NCBI GenBank assembly: GCA_903941105.1
Contig: CAJANL010000154.1
Coordinates: forward strand, 1 to 35,686
DNA: 35,686 bases
DNA from: an uncultured Rhodospirillaceae bacterium
GTDB lineage: Bacteria > Pseudomonadota > Alphaproteobacteria > Rhodospirillales > Magnetospirillaceae
Direction: 5' to 3'
In this document: positions 33,418 to 35,686 of the stretch, in pieces
How positions within the stretch are numbered: position 1 is the stretch's first letter
How the letters are laid out: the number at the start of each line of letters is the position of its first letter
Translations under genes and position numbers: made by a program
The notes under the pieces: model-generated
What the model was told of the DNA's origin: nothing
What the model saw: only the letters and a program-made list of their open reading frames with translations
Database searches by the model: none

Positions 33418-35493
33418 TCAGGGCAGATCCTTCAACGGAATGGGATACACCGCTTCGCGATTGCGCGGATTGTCGGTCTGGGCGATGTCGACCCAGCCGA
33501 AGGTGTCGGCATAATAGCGTGAATAGAGCAACACCTTCTTGCGCAGCCGGTCCACGAAGTCCGCCTGCCGCTGCAGGCCCCAACTGGTCCAGTCGCTCTT
33601 CTTGAGGTCCAGCACGTCGCTCTTGTAAGGCAATCCAGCCAGATAGTCGAGCAGCAGATCGCGCTGGGCCAGTTCCGGGGCGCGGCGCCGACCGGTGGCT
33701 TCCGGATCGCGTTCGAAGGTCGCGGCGATGGAAGCGAGCCGGTCGTAGAAGGCCGCGGTGCTGTTGGCGCCGTCCAGATCCGTCTGGGCGGTGTCTATCA
33801 CCTGGGCGACCAGGTCGCGCAAGTCGGAGAGCTGATCGCGCGTCATCAGCACCCGGACCTCGACCGTGCGCAGTCCGGGGTCGGCCAGATCGGTGTCGCT
33901 GATCCAGGCTTCGAAGACCTCGGGGGCCGCGGTCTGCCGCCGCTCGCCCAGATAAGCCAACTGCATGGCGTGCCCCAGTGAGGCGACGATCGCCTGGATG
34001 CGCGCCCGTTGGTCCGCGTCGTCGGCCGCATCCGCCGGGGCCTCGGCAGGCGCTCGGGCCGCCGGCCCGAATGGTGTCGCAGCGCCGCGGGTGCTGCGCT
34101 CGATCTGTGCGATCACGTCCCCGGCATAGGTGTCGAGCGCCGCCCGCAAGCGGTCGCGGGTGCCGTCGGCGATGGGAAAATAAGCTTCCTGCTGCGTCAT
34201 GGCATTGCGCGCCAGATCCTTGTACTGCGCCGTGGCACGCGCCAGATTGCCGGCTTGCCGCGCCGCCGGGGTTTGCAGGTGCATGACCGCGAGCGCCACG
34301 CCCGCGCGCTGAGCCTCGCGCTGTACCGCCGCGGCATTCAGGCCGGTGCTGGAATCCACCGCCGGCACCGCTCGGTTGTTGACCGGCACAGTCCCCGCCG
34401 GGGCGTTGACGGTGCCGTCCAGCGCGCCGGCATCGGTGATCAGGACGATATGCCGGGCGTCGAACCGGTCTTTCCAATCCGGCTGTTCCAGGGCCGCGAG
34501 CACCCCGGCATAGGGGTCTTCATCGAAATAATCGGTGGCCACCGGGGCCTCGCGCAGCCCGGCGATCCGGGTCAGAAAGTCTTCCCCATTGAGGACCTGC
34601 GTGGGTGCGGCGAAGACCTGTGCCACATACTCGAGTTGCTCATTGGTCGCTTCATTCGCGCTTTCGGCGCGGAAGGCGACCAGACCGAAGGCGACCTTAT
34701 CGAGTAATCCGGCCGTGCGGATGCGCTCGTAGAAATGGGTGATGGCCACGCGGGTTTCGTCGATGTAGGGGCCCATCGAAAGCGAGGAGTCGACTACGAA
34801 GACGATGGCGGCCTTGAACGACTGGAGTTGCTCGGCCGCGCTCCCCTGGTCCGCCAAGGCCGACCCCGGCGCGGTGCGACCGCGTGCCTCGGGCAGCGTC
34901 ACCGAGGCGACCTTGACCGCGCGCACCGGGTTGCCGGCCGCGGTGCTGTAGTCCTTGATCTCCAGGATTGGCAACAGATAGAACCGCTCATAGAGATTCA
35001 CATAGGTCTCGGGCTCCAACGCGACTGCCCGCCGGTCCGTGCCGCCGGCCGCGATGCCCTGCACCAGAGCCCGCCCCGCAGCCGGCGGCGAGGCGGCATC
35101 CAACACTGAGCGCAGGGCATCCCAATCGCGGAACAAGATCAGCCGTTCGCGCCCCGCCGGGTTGGTCAAGGCCAGGGTCAACTGCTGATTCCAGGCTAGG
35201 GTGTCGCGCGCCGGCACCCAGCCCAGGAGGTTGCGGCCCGCCGCATCCGTGCCGACCCGCAACCACGCCTGCCCGGCGAGGTCCTCGCGTTCGTAGACAT
35301 AGAGTCGGCTCAAGGCGGTGATCAGGCGTCCGCCCGCGGTGCCCGGCGTCGCGCGGGCCGCTGCACCCGGTTGAGTCAGCACCCGCTGATACAGCACCGT
35401 GGAGCCCGCCAGGAGCAGGGGCGTCCCCGCCCCCGCGGTCCCGCACAGGAACGCCAGGCAGCCCAACAGGATGCCCACGCGCAGCGAGTGCAT
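33418..35493 (-). CDS. Secreted von Willebrand A protein resembling the non-kinase part of PpkA
   Basis: A 691-residue protein. From the ATG at 35493 it has a signal peptide (HSLRVGILLGCLAFLCGTAG). Next comes an SH3-like segment (about 60-120: LYVYEREDLAGQAWLRVG, LGWVPARDTLAWNQQLTLAL, NPAGR). A linker (YVNLYERFYLLPILEIKDY) leads into a vWA domain with the MIDAS signature D235-x-S237-x-S239 (FVVDSSLSMGPYIDETR). A long helical C-terminal region follows. From memory, the order W-Q-L-LAxTNPAGR, then a lipid-proximal linker and vWA, is that of the C-terminal half of the Thr kinase PpkA; here the kinase is missing and a signal peptide takes its place. It is the first gene of a vWA-ATPase-permease operon. 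The frame is open up to 35571, but the signal peptide favours 35493. Confidence 0.85.
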   Translation of the reverse strand: MHSLRVGILLGCLAFLCGTAGAGTPLLLAGSTVLYQRVLTQPGAAARATPGTAGGRLITALSRLYVYEREDLAGQAWLRVGTDAAGRNLLGWVPARDTLAWNQQLTLALTNPAGRERLILFRDWDALRSVLDAASPPAAGRALVQGIAAGGTDRRAVALEPETYVNLYERFYLLPILEIKDYSTAAGNPVRAVKVASVTLPEARGRTAPGSALADQGSAAEQLQSFKAAIVFVVDSSLSMGPYIDETRVAITHFYERIRTAGLLDKVAFGLVAFRAESANEATNEQLEYVAQVFAAPTQVLNGEDFLTRIAGLREAPVATDYFDEDPYAGVLAALEQPDWKDRFDARHIVLITDAGALDGTVNAPAGTVPVNNRAVPAVDSSTGLNAAAVQREAQRAGVALAVMHLQTPAARQAGNLARATAQYKDLARNAMTQQEAYFPIADGTRDRLRAALDTYAGDVIAQIERSTRGAATPFGPAARAPAEAPADAADDADQRARIQAIVASLGHAMQLAYLGERRQTAAPEVFEAWISDTDLADPGLRTVEVRVLMTRDQLSDLRDLVAQVIDTAQTDLDGANSTAAFYDRLASIAATFERDPEATGRRRAPELAQRDLLLDYLAGLPYKSDVLDLKKSDWTSWGLQRQADFVDRLRKKVLLYSRYYADTFGWVDIAQTDNPRNREAVYPIPLKDLP

Positions 35494-35610
35494 TGTGCTG
35501 GTCCATCCCGAGGTCGAGACGTTGGCCGGACCAGGGCCGCGCAGACGCGATGTCGACCGGCTCACGGCCATGGAAGGAACATCAAGCCACCCCGGAAGAT
35601 GAAAGTCCCC

Positions 35611-35645
35611 CGTGGGAGCGGCGTCCCGCCGCGATGCGGCGCCGC
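35611..35645. repeat. Palindromic repeat upstream of the vWA gene
   Basis: GTGGGAGCGGCGTCCCGCCG and following bases, with GCCGC-GAT-GCGGC as an inner hairpin. It is a third repeat type seen only in the right-hand block, and of a kind I associate with Chromatiaceae. The remaining 41 bases to the window end show nothing recognisable. Confidence 0.6.
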
Positions 35646-35686
35646 GGTGACCGCGAACGCTGCGGCTGTACGCCCGGCCCCATCGC

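Overview
The window is GC-rich and densely coding. For about the first 31 kb it looks like the chromosome of a Rhodospirillaceae-type alphaproteobacterium, such as a Magnetospirillum relative. The basis is gene content and gene order: ctrA divergent from fliI-fliJ, a SahR-type regulator in front of metF and metH, a DUF6165 gene beside three GT9 glycosyltransferases, intracellular PHB depolymerase and phasin genes, and a chromosomal S24 regulator with a candidate alphaproteobacterial SOS box. The genus is an inference.

Layout. 1-3.6 kb: 5' end of a methylmalonyl-CoA mutase gene, a frameshifted Nudix gene, murJ, an IS4-type transposase scrap and a MlaC-like gene. 3.7-9.5 kb: the methionine/SAM-cycle block sahR-metF-metH, with a near-perfect palindrome in front of sahR. 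9.5-17.1 kb, all on the minus strand: a YgjP-like metallopeptidase, a YcgN-like Cys-rich protein overlapping phaZ, three GT9 genes, a DUF6165 gene, an FmdE-like gene, a 40-codon ORF and a short phasin. Related TGYTGCA/TGCAACA palindromes lie upstream of phaZ and of the phasin unit. 17.1-20.1 kb: a large hybrid histidine kinase and an unknown small gene. 20.1-21 kb: a degenerate zone with a truncated IS110 element. 21.1-23.8 kb: ctrA, fliI and fliJ. 23.9-26.9 kb: a DUF1848 gene and a soluble lytic transglycosylase gene.

27.1-31.19 kb: a phage-derived module. A small gene with an SOS-box-like site lies next to an S24 repressor-like gene. Operator-like palindromes separate that from a divergent set of two unknown genes, a promoter and terminator about 55 bp apart, a proline-rich small protein, a podovirus-type head-tail connector (portal) and a 90-codon gene. 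A next ORF is cut off after about a dozen codons.

At about 31.18 kb the character changes abruptly. The last 4.5 kb carries a minus-strand cassette: a secreted von Willebrand A protein resembling the non-kinase part of PpkA, an ABC ATPase and an FtsX/MacB-like permease. It has its own set of palindromic repeats, of kinds I associate with gammaproteobacteria such as Chromatiaceae. Either this is a horizontally acquired block or the contig joins two genomes. The left part has its own hairpin repeat family (five copies, three between convergent genes) that is absent from the right part.
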